This document shows, piece after piece, positions 52,782-62,844 of a stretch of DNA of 64,000 nucleotides. The notes beneath the pieces are model-generated. The model did not search any database. It saw only the letters and a program-made list of their open reading frames with translations, and was not told the origin of the DNA. Origin of the DNA: Chitinophagaceae bacterium (GTDB lineage: Bacteria; Bacteroidota; Bacteroidia; Chitinophagales; Chitinophagaceae); contig JAFMJI010000004.1 in assembly GCA_017853575.1 (NCBI GenBank), positions 1-64,000 on the forward strand, written 5' to 3'. The stretch's first letter is position 1; every line of letters starts with the position of its first letter. The position numbers were made by a program, and so were the translations under genes.

Positions 52782-55223
52782 ATGAAATACTTCATATTTT
52801 CTTTAAGTCTTTTGATCAATGCTGCAATGTTTTATGTGCTGGGTACCAGAGAAATATTGCCTCTTCCTCTTGGGGAATTTTTAAGTGTCCAAGAAGGTGT
52901 TTGGCAGAATGCAGAATCAACTGACTTTGATTTCACGTCTGATCTAAATTTGAAAGGTATCAATGGAAAGGTGGATGTTTACATGGATGAGCGGTTGGTT
53001 CCCCACATTTTTGCTGAAGATGAAAATGATGCCTATTTCGTTCAAGGCTATCTACATGCAAAATTTCGCCTCTGGCAAATGGAATTTCAGACTTTTGCTG
53101 CAGCAGGTAGGGTGAGTGAAATTGTAGGGGATAAGGCAGTACAGTTTGACCGCAATCAACGAAGAATTGGGATGGTATTCGCTGCTGAAAATGCATTGGC
53201 TGCCATGGAAAAAGATGATTCCACCAAGGCAGCATTGGATGCATATACCAATGGCGTGAATGCATATATATCTTCCCTCAACAAAAGCAATCTTCCGGTT
53301 GAATACAAATTATTGGGATATATACCTGAAAAATGGAGCAATTTGAAGTCTGCTCTGTTTACGAAACAAATGACTTATACGCTGGCTGGTTTTGACAAAG
53401 ATTTAGAATATACGAACGCATTGAAGGTCTTGGGAGAAGATAATTTTAAGTTGCTTTATCCAGAGCTGGCAGATTCATTGTATCCTGTAATTGCAAAGGG
53501 AACCGTTTACCCCAAACCCCTTGCTGATCTGATGCCACCTTCCACCGCTGATTCTTTGTATTTCAATCGAAGGGATTCAGTACAGATAACATCCGATTTT
53601 AAACCCAATCCATCTAATGGCAGCAACAATTGGGCGGCCAACGGAACAAAAACAAAAAGTGGCAAACCAATCTTGAGCAATGATCCCCACTTATCTCTAT
53701 CGCTTCCATCTATTTGGTTTGAGGTTCAATTGCATACTAAGGCTTTTAATTCTTATGGAGTATCATTCCCTGGACTACCAGGTGTGGTAATTGGATTTAA
53801 TGACAGCATTGCTTTTGGATTCACAAATGCCGGTCGAGATGTAAAAGATTACTATGAAATCAAGTTTAAAGATGAGTCAAAATCATCCTATTGGTTCGAT
53901 AGTGCATGGAAGAATGCTGATCAACGAATTGAAAAAATTAAAGTAAAAGGACAAAAAGATGTTCTTGATACAGTTGCCTATACCGTTTTTGGGCCAGTGA
54001 CCTATGATAAAAGTTTCAAAAATGAACTTACCAATGAGAAAGCCTATGCTTTACGATGGGTTGCCCATGATACATCAAATATTCTGAAGATGTGGCTTTT
54101 GCTCAATAGAGCAAAAAATTACGATGACTATCATCATGCCATCAGCTATTTCAACGTACCTGGTCAAAATATGATTTTTGCATCACACAGTGGGGATATT
54201 GCCCTCTGGCAACAGGCAACTTTTCCTTTAAGATGGAAAGGACAAGGCTTGTTCGTAATGCCAGGTGAAGACAGCAGCTATATGTGGAAAGGGTATATTC
54301 CAATGGAAGAAAATCCACACAGTGTTAATCCTCTTAGTGGTTACGTGAGCAGTGCCAATCAGCGTCCTGCTGATTCCACTTACCCATACTTTGTTCCTGG
54401 AACGTATGAAGTGTATAGGGCTATCACCATTAATAAAAAGCTTGAAGGGATGTTCAATATCACACCAGATGATATGAAGGCTCTTCAGAACAACAATTAC
54501 AATGTATTCGCAGAGTTGGCCAGACCAATCTTAAGTAAATATGTGAAACGAGATCAACTGAGTGCAGATGAGATTGCATATTTACAGCAAGTGGAAAATT
54601 GGAATTTGATGAATGATCCTCTGGAGACTGGTGTTACTTGCTTTGTCCATTGGTGGGATTCTTTATACAACAATATATACTTTGATGATTTGCATCAAAC
54701 CCCCAATACCCTTGTTAAACCAGAAAAATTTGTTTTGTTGGAAGCTTTGACAAGAGACAGTGCGTATAAATTTATTGATGACATAAATACAACTGAAGTA
54801 GAGAATTTGTATACCCAAGTTACAAATGCCTTGAAAAAAGCTACGGTTCAATTAAATCAGTTAAAGAAAGAAGACAAGTTGGAATGGGCAAAATTTAAAA
54901 ACACAACTGTCTATCATTTGCTCAAAAACAATGCCATGCCATTTGCAAGAACAGGTATTATGAATGGAGGCGGAAATGGTATCATCAACGCAACCCAACA
55001 TGATCATGGTCCGAGTTGGAGAATGGTTATTGAAATGACACAACCCATTCATGCTTTTGCTGTCTATCCAGGCGGACAAAGCGGAAACCCTGGAAGCAAG
55101 TATTATGATAATTTCATCGATACATGGGCAAAGGGAGAATATTATACACTATTTTATATGCACAAGGAAGATGTATCTTCTGAGCTTATAAAATGGAAAA
55201 TGAGTTTTAATCCAGTTCTATAA
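52782..55223 (+). CDS. Penicillin acylase family N-terminal-nucleophile hydrolase
   Basis: A periplasmic amidase precursor that cleaves itself into alpha and beta chains. I start it at ATG 52782 (813 residues), not the TTG at 52752. A TAACTTTA box at 52757-52764 supports the inner start. A signal anchor spans about 1-25. The alpha part includes YFVQGYLHAKFRLWQMEF. The beta chain would begin at Ser281 in GSNNWAANGTKT, the N-terminal nucleophile, followed by ILSNDPHL. Such enzymes act on penicillins, acyl-homoserine lactones or N-acyl amino acids; the substrate is not readable. A small membrane protein gene follows after 10 bp. Confidence 0.92.
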   Translation: MKYFIFSLSLLINAAMFYVLGTREILPLPLGEFLSVQEGVWQNAESTDFDFTSDLNLKGINGKVDVYMDERLVPHIFAEDENDAYFVQGYLHAKFRLWQMEFQTFAAAGRVSEIVGDKAVQFDRNQRRIGMVFAAENALAAMEKDDSTKAALDAYTNGVNAYISSLNKSNLPVEYKLLGYIPEKWSNLKSALFTKQMTYTLAGFDKDLEYTNALKVLGEDNFKLLYPELADSLYPVIAKGTVYPKPLADLMPPSTADSLYFNRRDSVQITSDFKPNPSNGSNNWAANGTKTKSGKPILSNDPHLSLSLPSIWFEVQLHTKAFNSYGVSFPGLPGVVIGFNDSIAFGFTNAGRDVKDYYEIKFKDESKSSYWFDSAWKNADQRIEKIKVKGQKDVLDTVAYTVFGPVTYDKSFKNELTNEKAYALRWVAHDTSNILKMWLLLNRAKNYDDYHHAISYFNVPGQNMIFASHSGDIALWQQATFPLRWKGQGLFVMPGEDSSYMWKGYIPMEENPHSVNPLSGYVSSANQRPADSTYPYFVPGTYEVYRAITINKKLEGMFNITPDDMKALQNNNYNVFAELARPILSKYVKRDQLSADEIAYLQQVENWNLMNDPLETGVTCFVHWWDSLYNNIYFDDLHQTPNTLVKPEKFVLLEALTRDSAYKFIDDINTTEVENLYTQVTNALKKATVQLNQLKKEDKLEWAKFKNTTVYHLLKNNAMPFARTGIMNGGGNGIINATQHDHGPSWRMVIEMTQPIHAFAVYPGGQSGNPGSKYYDNFIDTWAKGEYYTLFYMHKEDVSSELIKWKMSFNPVL

Positions 55224-55233
55224 ATTAATTGAT

Positions 55234-55584
55234 ATGAAATTTATTGTTTCGGCTATCACAAGTGCTCTGTTGTCTTATGCCTTTGGATTATTTCTTCCCT
55301 GGTGGTCTATTATGATCGTTGGATTATTGGTTGGATATTTCATACCACAGAAAAGAATATTTAGTTTTCTGTCAGTTTTTTTAGGCGTTGCTCTTTTTTG
55401 GGGTTTATTTGCTTTGTTTGTAAGTACATCCAATGAACATATTTTAGCAAAGAGAGTTGCTATGTTGGTGATTAAAAAAGATTCTCCATTATTGTTGGTG
55501 ATGTTTACTGGATTAATTGGAGGTATTTCTTCGGGAATTTCTGCAGTTACTGGAAGGTCACTCGCATTGTTGTTCAAGCCATAG
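55234..55584 (+). CDS. Small membrane protein of unknown function
   Basis: A 116-residue protein with four hydrophobic segments (about 3-20, 23-38, 43-63, 85-110), the last ending GGISSGISAVTGRSLALLFKP. The short loops carry Lys/Arg (PQKRIF, KRVAMLVIKKDS), giving a plausible inner-membrane topology. I do not recognise a named family. It starts 10 bp after the penicillin acylase gene and may be co-transcribed with it. Confidence 0.72.
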   Translation: MKFIVSAITSALLSYAFGLFLPWWSIMIVGLLVGYFIPQKRIFSFLSVFLGVALFWGLFALFVSTSNEHILAKRVAMLVIKKDSPLLLVMFTGLIGGISSGISAVTGRSLALLFKP

Positions 55585-55606
55585 TAGTCATGTCTGCCAT
55601 TCTATG

Positions 55607-55614
55607 TATCTTTG
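55607..55614 (+). promoter_or_regulatory. -7 box of trhO
   Basis: TATCTTTG matches TAnnTTTG. It would give a leader of about 55 bases before ATG 55676. No clear -33 TTG. Confidence 0.4.
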
Positions 55615-55675
55615 TGCTGTTGAGATTTTGCCTGGCCTGCAACCAGGGTCTTTAACCAAAGATTAAAATCATTTT

Positions 55676-56725
55676 ATGGCTACTTTACACAACCGTGTAT
55701 CGAGGAAGGAGCTTAAGGAAAGAGCCCTTCAAGATACTACACCCAGAACGACCATATCTTTCTATTGTTATTTCCCCATTACAGATCCTGTAAGTTTTCG
55801 AGACAAATGGTATAAAGCATTGAATGCTCTCAATGTTTTTGGAAGAATTTACGTTGCACATGAAGGAATCAATGCGCAAATCAGCTGTCCAGATCTACAT
55901 GTTGATGAACTTCGACAATTCATATATAGTGAACCGGCCATGAATCATCTTCGCCTCAACAAAGCAGTAGATGAAAACAGAAATTCTTTTTATGTGCTGG
56001 ACATTAAGGTGAGAAATAAGATCGTTGCAGATGGTATTGATGACCCTTCATTCTCAATGGTAAATAAAGGTAGATATGTAGATGCTGCCACTTTTAATGA
56101 AATGGTAAAAGATCCCAATACCCTGGTGATAGATATGAGAAATCACTACGAATATGAAGTAGGCCGATTTAAAAATGCCATTGAAATCCCAAGCGACACA
56201 TTCAGAGAACAATTGCCTATGGCGGCTGACATGTTTAAAGAGGAAAAAGATCGAAATATCATCATGTATTGTACAGGTGGTATTCGATGTGAAAAAGCAA
56301 GTGCCTGGATGTTACACAATGGGTTTAAAAATGTGTTTCATCTAGAAGGAGGAATCATCCACTACATCAACAATGTCATGGATCAACAGTTAGAAAATAA
56401 TTTTGTTGGTAAAAACTTTGTGTTTGATGAAAGGCTAGGGGAGCGTATAACCTCAGATATTTTGTCCAATTGCCATATTTGCGGCAAACCATGTGATACC
56501 CATGTTAATTGTGCAAACTCTTCTTGTCATTTACTTTTCATTCAGTGTGATGCATGTAAAGAGCAGTTGTCAAATTGCTGTAGTGAATCATGCAAAGATT
56601 TCATACTGAAAGATGAATCAGAACAAAAATTGCTCCGGAAAGGAGTTGATATGGGAAGAAATATTTTTAACAAATCAAAAAAGAGGATGGAGGAATTAGC
56701 AGTAAAATCATCAAAGACTTCATAA
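55676..56725 (+). CDS. trhO: tRNA uridine(34) hydroxylase (rhodanese-type)
   Basis: The TrhO/YceA family forms 5-hydroxyuridine at position 34 of tRNAs. The 349-residue protein has an N-terminal ferredoxin-like acylphosphatase-type domain ([23 protein letters not shown]), then a rhodanese domain with the loop Cys in [19 protein letters not shown] Cys-rich C-terminal segment follows ([31 protein letters not shown]), possibly a metal site. Cytoplasmic. The last 6 bp overlap the convergent purC gene. Confidence 0.95.
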   Translation: MATLHNRVSRKELKERALQDTTPRTTISFYCYFPITDPVSFRDKWYKALNALNVFGRIYVAHEGINAQISCPDLHVDELRQFIYSEPAMNHLRLNKAVDENRNSFYVLDIKVRNKIVADGIDDPSFSMVNKGRYVDAATFNEMVKDPNTLVIDMRNHYEYEVGRFKNAIEIPSDTFREQLPMAADMFKEEKDRNIIMYCTGGIRCEKASAWMLHNGFKNVFHLEGGIIHYINNVMDQQLENNFVGKNFVFDERLGERITSDILSNCHICGKPCDTHVNCANSSCHLLFIQCDACKEQLSNCCSESCKDFILKDESEQKLLRKGVDMGRNIFNKSKKRMEELAVKSSKTS

Positions 56726-57640
56726 TTCTTTTAATGCATCCTTCACTCTAATTTCAGTCACATCATCATTAAGTTCCAATGGTTGAAATGCTGTTCCAAT
56801 AAGCTTTTCATACAACTCAATGTATCGTTTCGATATGACCTGTACCCATTCTTCAGACATCTCTGGTACTTGCTGGCCTTCCTTTCCCATAAAATTATTG
56901 GCGATCAACCATTCTCGTACGAATTCTTTACTAAGTTGTTTCTGTCTTTCACCACGCGACTGCCTTTCTTCAAATCCATCTGCATAAAAATACCTAGATG
57001 AATCAGGAGTATGTATTTCATCCATCAGTACGATTTCACCATCAATTTTTCCAAATTCATATTTTGTATCTGCAAGAATAAGTCCTCGTTTTTCTGCCAG
57101 CTGTTTACCTTTTTCGAAGAGTGCAAGCGTATATTTTTTTAATATTTCCCAATCAGTTTTTGTGGCCAATCCTTTTGCAATGATTTCTTTTTCGCTGATA
57201 TCTTCATCATGTCCCTCTGCTGCCTTGGTAGATGGGGTAATAATTGGAGTAGGGAAGTAGTCGTTTTCTTTCAAACCATCAGGCATGGTTTCCCCGCATA
57301 AAATTCTTCCTTGCTGATATGTACGCCATGCATGACCGACCAAATTTCCTCTAACCACCATCTCAATTTTAAAAGGATCACATTTCTTACCGATACTTAC
57401 ATTGGGTGCTGGAACTGAAAGAAGCCAATTTGGACAAATATTTTTCGTTTGTTCCAACATATAAGCAGCAATCTGATTGAGTACTTGACCCTTGAAGGGA
57501 ATGGGTCTTGGTAGAATTACATCAAATGCAGAAATTCTATTGCTGGCAACCATTACAAGGAATTTATTATCAATGGTATATACATCCCGAACCTTGCCTG
57601 CGTAGAAGTTTGTTTGCCCTGGAAATTGAAACTTTTTCAT
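56720..57640 (-). CDS. purC: SAICAR synthetase
   Basis: Joins CAIR with aspartate using ATP, the eighth step of purine synthesis. From ATG 57640 it has 306 residues, the longer yeast-like type. The frame extends 9 codons to 57667, but the family begins at [20 protein letters not shown], and a TACTTTA box sits just upstream. Landmarks are [63 protein letters not shown] and [14 protein letters not shown]. Cytoplasmic. Single gene, convergent with trhO. Confidence 0.97.
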   Translation of the reverse strand: MKKFQFPGQTNFYAGKVRDVYTIDNKFLVMVASNRISAFDVILPRPIPFKGQVLNQIAAYMLEQTKNICPNWLLSVPAPNVSIGKKCDPFKIEMVVRGNLVGHAWRTYQQGRILCGETMPDGLKENDYFPTPIITPSTKAAEGHDEDISEKEIIAKGLATKTDWEILKKYTLALFEKGKQLAEKRGLILADTKYEFGKIDGEIVLMDEIHTPDSSRYFYADGFEERQSRGERQKQLSKEFVREWLIANNFMGKEGQQVPEMSEEWVQVISKRYIELYEKLIGTAFQPLELNDDVTEIRVKDALKEL

Positions 57641-57763
57641 ATCGCTAAAGTAAATCTGGCTTCTCATTCAGGCAATTTAAGTTATTCAGAATCAGGCATT
57701 TTTTTTAAGAGGATAATTACTTGTTTGATTTTCAATAATTTGTTGTAATTTGATCAAAACTAA

Positions 57764-60505
57764 ATGCTTATGAAACGATATGCTTGCTTAGTTGCATTGC
57801 TATGTATGCTAATGCCGGGTATATTACAAGCTCAAAACTTGGTAATATCTGGTAATCTTAAAAATGCATCAGGTGGGGAAGCCATTGGCTCTGTATCTGT
57901 TACCTTGAAAGATGGAACAGCAGGTACATTCACCGACAATAAAGGAAACTTTAGATTGGTTCTTCCTTCTAGTACCAAATTTCCAGTTACATTGGTTTTC
58001 AGTTCCATTGGATTTGGATTAACAGAAATCAAGGTTGAATCTGCAGGAGATTTGAAAACGATTTCTCTTCAACCAAGTTCAACTTTGGGTGAGGAAGTGG
58101 TTGTTTCTGCAACAAGAACTCCTACCAGAATTATTGAATCACCTGTATCCATTGAACGTCTGGGTAATGCTGCTTTGAGAAATGCATCTGCTGCCGATTA
58201 TTACGATATGGCACTGAATCTCAAAGGTGTAGATATGGTTGCCTCAAGTTTAACTTTTAAAACAATAACCACCCGTGGTTTCACCGGTAGTGGTAATACC
58301 AGGTTTACTCAAATCATGGATGGTATGGATAACCAGGCCCCAGGTTTGAACTTCTCTGTGGGTAGTATCATCGGACTCAGTGAATTAGATGTTGAGAGCA
58401 TGGAATTGATGCAGGGTGCATCTTCTGCACTTTATGGATCTGGCGGTATGAATGGTACTTTGCTTATCAACAGCAAGGATCCTTTCAAATATCAGGGTCT
58501 CTCATTTCAGTTAAAAAATGGTGCAATGCATGTTGACGGTAAATACCGTGATCCATCGCCTTATTATAACTGGGATTTGCGATATGCAAAAAAGGTCAAT
58601 GATCGTTTGGCTTTCAAAATTACTTCAGGAGTACTTCAGGCAAAAGACTGGTTGGCATCTGACAACCGCAATGTTCTTCGTTCTGGAATTTTCTTGGGAA
58701 AAATCACTGATGGTACCAGAGGTACAGATCCCAATTACGATGGTATGAACTATTATGGGGATGAGACGACGATCGACTTGAATTTGGTACTGAAAGGTAT
58801 TGCAGCTCAAGCTCCATTTCTTGCTCCATACATTAATACTATTACTACTAGTCCGAATATGGTATCAAGAACCGGCTATACTGAAAAAGAGGTTACCAAT
58901 CCGAACACGGTTAATATGAAATTCGGCGGTGCATTGCATTATAAAGTATCCAATGCTACTGAAATGATCATTGCAGGACATTGGGGAACTGGTAATACAG
59001 TTTACACTGGTAGCGATCGATATTCATTGTTACATTTTAAGATGGGTCAGTATAAGTTTGAATTAAAGAACAAGAATTGGATGTTGAGGGCTTATACAAC
59101 ACAAGAAGATGCCGGTGATTCTTATAATACCACCGTTACCACCAGGTTGTTTAATGAAGGTTGGAAAAACTCTACTACTTGGTATACCCAATACGGTCAA
59201 GCATACTTGAATGCTTTGTTAGCAGGTCAAAACACTTACGGGGCTCATTCATATGCAAGAGGTATTGCAGACATTGGAAGACCACTTGCTGGAAGTGCTG
59301 AGTTTACAAGAATCTATGATTCTGTAAGTGCTAGGCCAATTTCAAAAGGCGGTGGTAAATTTATCGACAAGACAAATCTTTACGCTGCAGAGGGTCAATA
59401 CAATTTGAGTTCACTTGTGAAAGATAAGGTGCAGGTCCTTGTAGGTGGAAACATCAGAAGGTTTGTGCTTAATTCACAGGGTACTTTATTTGCTGATTCA
59501 GCAGGAAAAATTCCCATCACGGAATCTGGAGCATACATTCAAATGGTTAAAGGATTTTTTGATGATGTTGTGAAGTTCACCGTTTCTGGTCGTTACGACA
59601 AGAACAACAATTTCAAAGGTCGCTTTACTCCAAGAGCTTCTGCGATACTTCGAGTTGCAGAAGACAATCATTTCCGTGTATCATATCAGACAGCGTATCG
59701 CTTCCCTTCAGTACAGCAGCAATTCATCAATCTTGCCGCCGGTGGTGCAATTTTGATTGGAGGCGTTCCTAAGATGCTAGATTACTACAGAGTTGCTTCA
59801 AATCCTATATACAATCTTACTGCATTATCAGCTGGTCAATTGAAGGTTCAAACACTTGGAGACTTTAAACCAGAAGCAGTAAAATCCTATGAATTAGGAT
59901 ATAGAGGGTTGATGGCTAACAAGAAGTTATTGATGGATGCTTATATCTACCAAGGCAACTATCAAGATTTCATCACAAGAGTACTTGTTGTTCAATCTAC
60001 TTCGAGCAGTCCGCAGCCAACTGATGTTCTAAGTGCTTCTACCAGAAGAATTCTTTCAATTCCTATTAATAGTCCAACAAAAGTTAAAACAACCGGTTGG
60101 GGTATGTCATTGGAGTACAGATTTCCTAAAGGATTTTACTTGAGTGGAAATGCTTCTTCAGACAAGCTGTTGGATGTACCTGATGGATACATTACCTATT
60201 TCAATGCTCCCAAGTTAAGAACCAATGTTACTTTTGGTAACTATGGTTTTGGCAAATCAAAAAGAATTGGATTCAATATAGTTCATCGTTGGCAGGATGC
60301 TTTTGCTTATCAAAGTGATCTTGCAAATGGTGAGGTGCCAGCTTATCATGTATTGGATGCTCAGGTTTCACTTAAACTTCCAAAAGTTCAATCGGTAATT
60401 AAGTTAGGTGCAAATAATCTTTTGAATCAATACTACATAACTGCATTGGCCAATCCTTCAATAGGAGGTTTGTACTATGTTTCATTTGGTTATAACATAT
60501 TCTAA
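57764..60505 (+). CDS. TonB-dependent receptor with carboxypeptidase-like domain
   Basis: A 913-residue outer-membrane receptor. A signal peptide (about 1-23; LQAQ) precedes a carboxypeptidase-regulatory-like domain (about 26-108; VISGNLKNASGGEAIGSVSVTLKDG), a plug (about 115-250; VVSATRTPTRIIESPVSIERL, TTRGFTGSGNTRFTQIMDGMDNQAPG, MQGASSALYGSGGMNGTLLINSKDP) and a barrel ending VSFGYNIF with a terminal Phe. A near-consensus promoter (TTTG 57724-57727, 18 bp, TAATTTG 57746-57752) sits upstream. ATG at codon 3 is an alternative start. It forms a pair with the FAS1 lipoprotein gene 32 bp downstream; no SusD is present. The ligand is unknown. Confidence 0.92.
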   Translation: MLMKRYACLVALLCMLMPGILQAQNLVISGNLKNASGGEAIGSVSVTLKDGTAGTFTDNKGNFRLVLPSSTKFPVTLVFSSIGFGLTEIKVESAGDLKTISLQPSSTLGEEVVVSATRTPTRIIESPVSIERLGNAALRNASAADYYDMALNLKGVDMVASSLTFKTITTRGFTGSGNTRFTQIMDGMDNQAPGLNFSVGSIIGLSELDVESMELMQGASSALYGSGGMNGTLLINSKDPFKYQGLSFQLKNGAMHVDGKYRDPSPYYNWDLRYAKKVNDRLAFKITSGVLQAKDWLASDNRNVLRSGIFLGKITDGTRGTDPNYDGMNYYGDETTIDLNLVLKGIAAQAPFLAPYINTITTSPNMVSRTGYTEKEVTNPNTVNMKFGGALHYKVSNATEMIIAGHWGTGNTVYTGSDRYSLLHFKMGQYKFELKNKNWMLRAYTTQEDAGDSYNTTVTTRLFNEGWKNSTTWYTQYGQAYLNALLAGQNTYGAHSYARGIADIGRPLAGSAEFTRIYDSVSARPISKGGGKFIDKTNLYAAEGQYNLSSLVKDKVQVLVGGNIRRFVLNSQGTLFADSAGKIPITESGAYIQMVKGFFDDVVKFTVSGRYDKNNNFKGRFTPRASAILRVAEDNHFRVSYQTAYRFPSVQQQFINLAAGGAILIGGVPKMLDYYRVASNPIYNLTALSAGQLKVQTLGDFKPEAVKSYELGYRGLMANKKLLMDAYIYQGNYQDFITRVLVVQSTSSSPQPTDVLSASTRRILSIPINSPTKVKTTGWGMSLEYRFPKGFYLSGNASSDKLLDVPDGYITYFNAPKLRTNVTFGNYGFGKSKRIGFNIVHRWQDAFAYQSDLANGEVPAYHVLDAQVSLKLPKVQSVIKLGANNLLNQYYITALANPSIGGLYYVSFGYNIF

Positions 60506-60537
60506 ACAAGAGCAATAAAACATTCAACGCTAAAAAC

Positions 60538-61596
60538 ATGATCATGAAAAAAATTAAACATATCATACCTACAATGATTATCATGACGATATTCGTTGTG
60601 TTGGCTGCTTCTTGTAACAAAAATGTTCCTGAGGCAACTCCTTTAGAAATTTACAATCCTACAGGAAATACCCTGGCAGATGTCATCAACAGTGATGCTA
60701 CTTTGTCAACTTTCAAAGCTGCAGTAACGAAAGCAGGATTGTTGGCAGATCTTGCTGATAAATCAAAAGTATTTACTGTATTTGCTCCAACAGATGCCGG
60801 ATTTACCCTTTCTGGACTTCCTGCAGCAGCAATTTCAGTAATTCCTGCTTCAACAGTGGCAAGTGTTGTTCAATATCACATCATCCCAGGTAAGATTTTG
60901 ATGTCGTCTGATATTCCTACAACATTTCCAAATGTTCAATTTCCAACTTCGTTTATAATCCCTGCACCAAATACAAATCCTTTAGTAAGATTTAGCAATT
61001 TCCCATCTAAAAGAGGTACTACATTGTATTTGAACAATATTCCTGTAACATCAACAGATGCAATTGCAGTAAATGGTGTAGTTCATAAACTTTATGCTGT
61101 TGCTGCACCTCCAACAAGGGTGTTGCTGGATACCATGGCTAGAGATGCAGATCTTCAATACTTGGTAGCAGCAGTATTGGCAGCGGATGCAGGTGTTCCT
61201 ACTGGTTCAAGGTTTCAAGATTATCTAGCAAATCCTTTGGCAAATTTTACGATCTTGGCTCCAACCAATGATGCTTTCAAAAATTTGTTTGCAGTATTGG
61301 GATTACCACAATCGCCTACCTCTTTTTCATTGTTGCCTGCTACAACTGTCAGAGGCATCGTTGCATATCATGTTTTGCTTTCAAGAGCTTTTTCACCCAA
61401 TCTCCCTACAACAGCAACAGGTGTTCCAACGTTGTTGTCTGCTTCATTGGGGGCAGCAGCACCCTTGTTAACTGTTGATGCTGCACAGGGTGTTAAAGGA
61501 GCAAAAAATCCTATCTATTCAAAAATTACCGCTAAAGATCGCCATGCAATCAATGGAGTATACCATAAAATTGATATGGTGTTGATGCCACAATAG
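60538..61596 (+). CDS. Two-domain fasciclin (FAS1) lipoprotein
   Basis: A 352-residue surface or periplasmic lipoprotein. The signal peptide ends with lipobox LAASC (Cys about 26). Two FAS1 domains follow (about 45-195 and 200-350). The first has the H1 motif VFTVFAPTDAGFT and the VVQYHIIPGKI block, ending AIAVNGVVHKLYAV. The second has FTILAPTNDAFKNLF and VAYHVLLSRA, ending AINGVYHKIDMVLMP. FAS1 domains mediate adhesion or polysaccharide binding. It follows the TonB receptor on the same strand by 32 bp, where a SusD lipoprotein would be expected in a SusCD pair. Met3 is an alternative start. Confidence 0.93.
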   Translation: MIMKKIKHIIPTMIIMTIFVVLAASCNKNVPEATPLEIYNPTGNTLADVINSDATLSTFKAAVTKAGLLADLADKSKVFTVFAPTDAGFTLSGLPAAAISVIPASTVASVVQYHIIPGKILMSSDIPTTFPNVQFPTSFIIPAPNTNPLVRFSNFPSKRGTTLYLNNIPVTSTDAIAVNGVVHKLYAVAAPPTRVLLDTMARDADLQYLVAAVLAADAGVPTGSRFQDYLANPLANFTILAPTNDAFKNLFAVLGLPQSPTSFSLLPATTVRGIVAYHVLLSRAFSPNLPTTATGVPTLLSASLGAAAPLLTVDAAQGVKGAKNPIYSKITAKDRHAINGVYHKIDMVLMPQ

Positions 61597-61614
61597 ATTT
61601 TAAATACTCTATAT

Positions 61615-61646
61615 AAAAAACCGGATCTTTTGATCCGGTTTTTTAT
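61615..61646. terminator. Bidirectional terminator between the FAS1 and ychF genes
   Basis: Stem AAAAAACCGGATC / GATCCGGTTTTTT with a TTTT loop and A/T runs on both sides, serving the convergent genes on either strand. Confidence 0.85.
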
Positions 61647-61663
61647 TTTAATTCATATTGTTT

Positions 61664-62764
61664 TTAAACGGCAAAACGGAAATGCATGATATCACCATCT
61701 TTAACGATATAATCTTTTCCCTGCACTGCCATTTTTCCAGCCTCTTTACATGCGTTCTCTGAGCCGAGTGCAATAAAATCATCGTAAGCAATTACTTCAG
61801 CCCTGATGAATCCTTTTTCGAAATCAGTATGGATGACACCAGCAGCCTGCGGGGCCAACATTCCTTTCGTTATGGTCCATGCCCTAACTTCCTGAACACC
61901 TGCAGTGAAATACGTTGCAAGATTTAATAAATGGTAGGTTGATTTGATCAATCTTACAACGCCACTTTCTGTGAGGCCCATGTCTTCCAAAAACATTTTC
62001 CTGTCGTCGTAACTCTCCATTACTGCAATTTCACTCTCTATTGCAGCACTGATAAATAGAATCTCAGCTTTTTCATTTTTGATGGCATCCATCACTTGTT
62101 GTGTAAATTGATTGCCTTTTACAACACTTTTCTCATCTACATTGCATACATAAATAACAGGCTTGATAGTCAGGAGGAACAGGTCGTGTAAAAATTTCTC
62201 TTTCTCTTCTTTGCTGATTTCGAAAGCACGTGCATTTTTACCTTGCTCCAAAAATATTTTTACCTCTTTAAGCACTTCGATACAACGCTGAATGTCCCTG
62301 TCACCAGTCTTTGCCATTTTTTCAACCCTTGACAGCTTCTTCTCAACACTTTCCAAATCTTTTAATTGCAGTTCGGTGTCGATTACTTCTTTGTCGCGTA
62401 TTGGATTGACATTTCCGTCAACATGGATTACATTTTCGTCTTCAAAGCATCTCAGAACGTGTATGATGGCATCTGTATTTCTAATATTTCCCAAAAATTG
62501 ATTTCCGAGTCCTTCGCCTTTACTAGCCCCCTTAACCAATCCTGCAATATCTACGATTTCAACTGTGGTAGGAACTACTTTCTGAGGTTTCACCAATTTC
62601 TCGAGCTCAATTAATCGTTGATCTGGAACAGTGATGACACCTACATTGGGTTCAATGGTACAAAAGGGAAAATTTGCTGCCTGGGCTTTTGCATTGCTCA
62701 AGGCATTAAATAAAGTTGATTTTCCTACATTTGGTAAGCCGACAATCCCTGCTTGTAATGCCAT
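61664..62764 (-). CDS. ychF: Redox-responsive P-loop ATPase YchF
   Basis: An Obg-related translation-associated ATPase. From ATG 62764 it has 366 residues. Landmarks are the P-loop GIVGLPNVGKSTLFNAL, NFPFCTIEPNVGVITVPDQRL, DIAGLVKGASKGEGLGNQFL and the NVDE (usually NKxD) specificity site that favours ATP, then a C-terminal TGS domain (about 280-366). The frame is open to a TTG at 62785, but that codon lies inside a TACCTTTG promoter box, so the ATG start is correct. It is divergent from the SpmA/SpmB-like gene. Confidence 0.97.
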   Translation of the reverse strand: MALQAGIVGLPNVGKSTLFNALSNAKAQAANFPFCTIEPNVGVITVPDQRLIELEKLVKPQKVVPTTVEIVDIAGLVKGASKGEGLGNQFLGNIRNTDAIIHVLRCFEDENVIHVDGNVNPIRDKEVIDTELQLKDLESVEKKLSRVEKMAKTGDRDIQRCIEVLKEVKIFLEQGKNARAFEISKEEKEKFLHDLFLLTIKPVIYVCNVDEKSVVKGNQFTQQVMDAIKNEKAEILFISAAIESEIAVMESYDDRKMFLEDMGLTESGVVRLIKSTYHLLNLATYFTAGVQEVRAWTITKGMLAPQAAGVIHTDFEKGFIRAEVIAYDDFIALGSENACKEAGKMAVQGKDYIVKDGDIMHFRFAV

Positions 62765-62782
62765 AATTATTTTTTTGCGTTG

Positions 62783-62790
62783 CAAAGGTA
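62783..62790 (-). promoter_or_regulatory. -7 box of ychF
   Basis: On the minus strand this reads TACCTTTG (TAnnTTTG). It ends 18 bp before ATG 62764 and overlaps the upstream TTG, excluding that codon as the start. Confidence 0.6.
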
Positions 62791-62844
62791 GTGAGAATGA
62801 TGCAGAAGCATCCTGGTTGAAGGAAGTTTTCTAAATGTGTTTAT

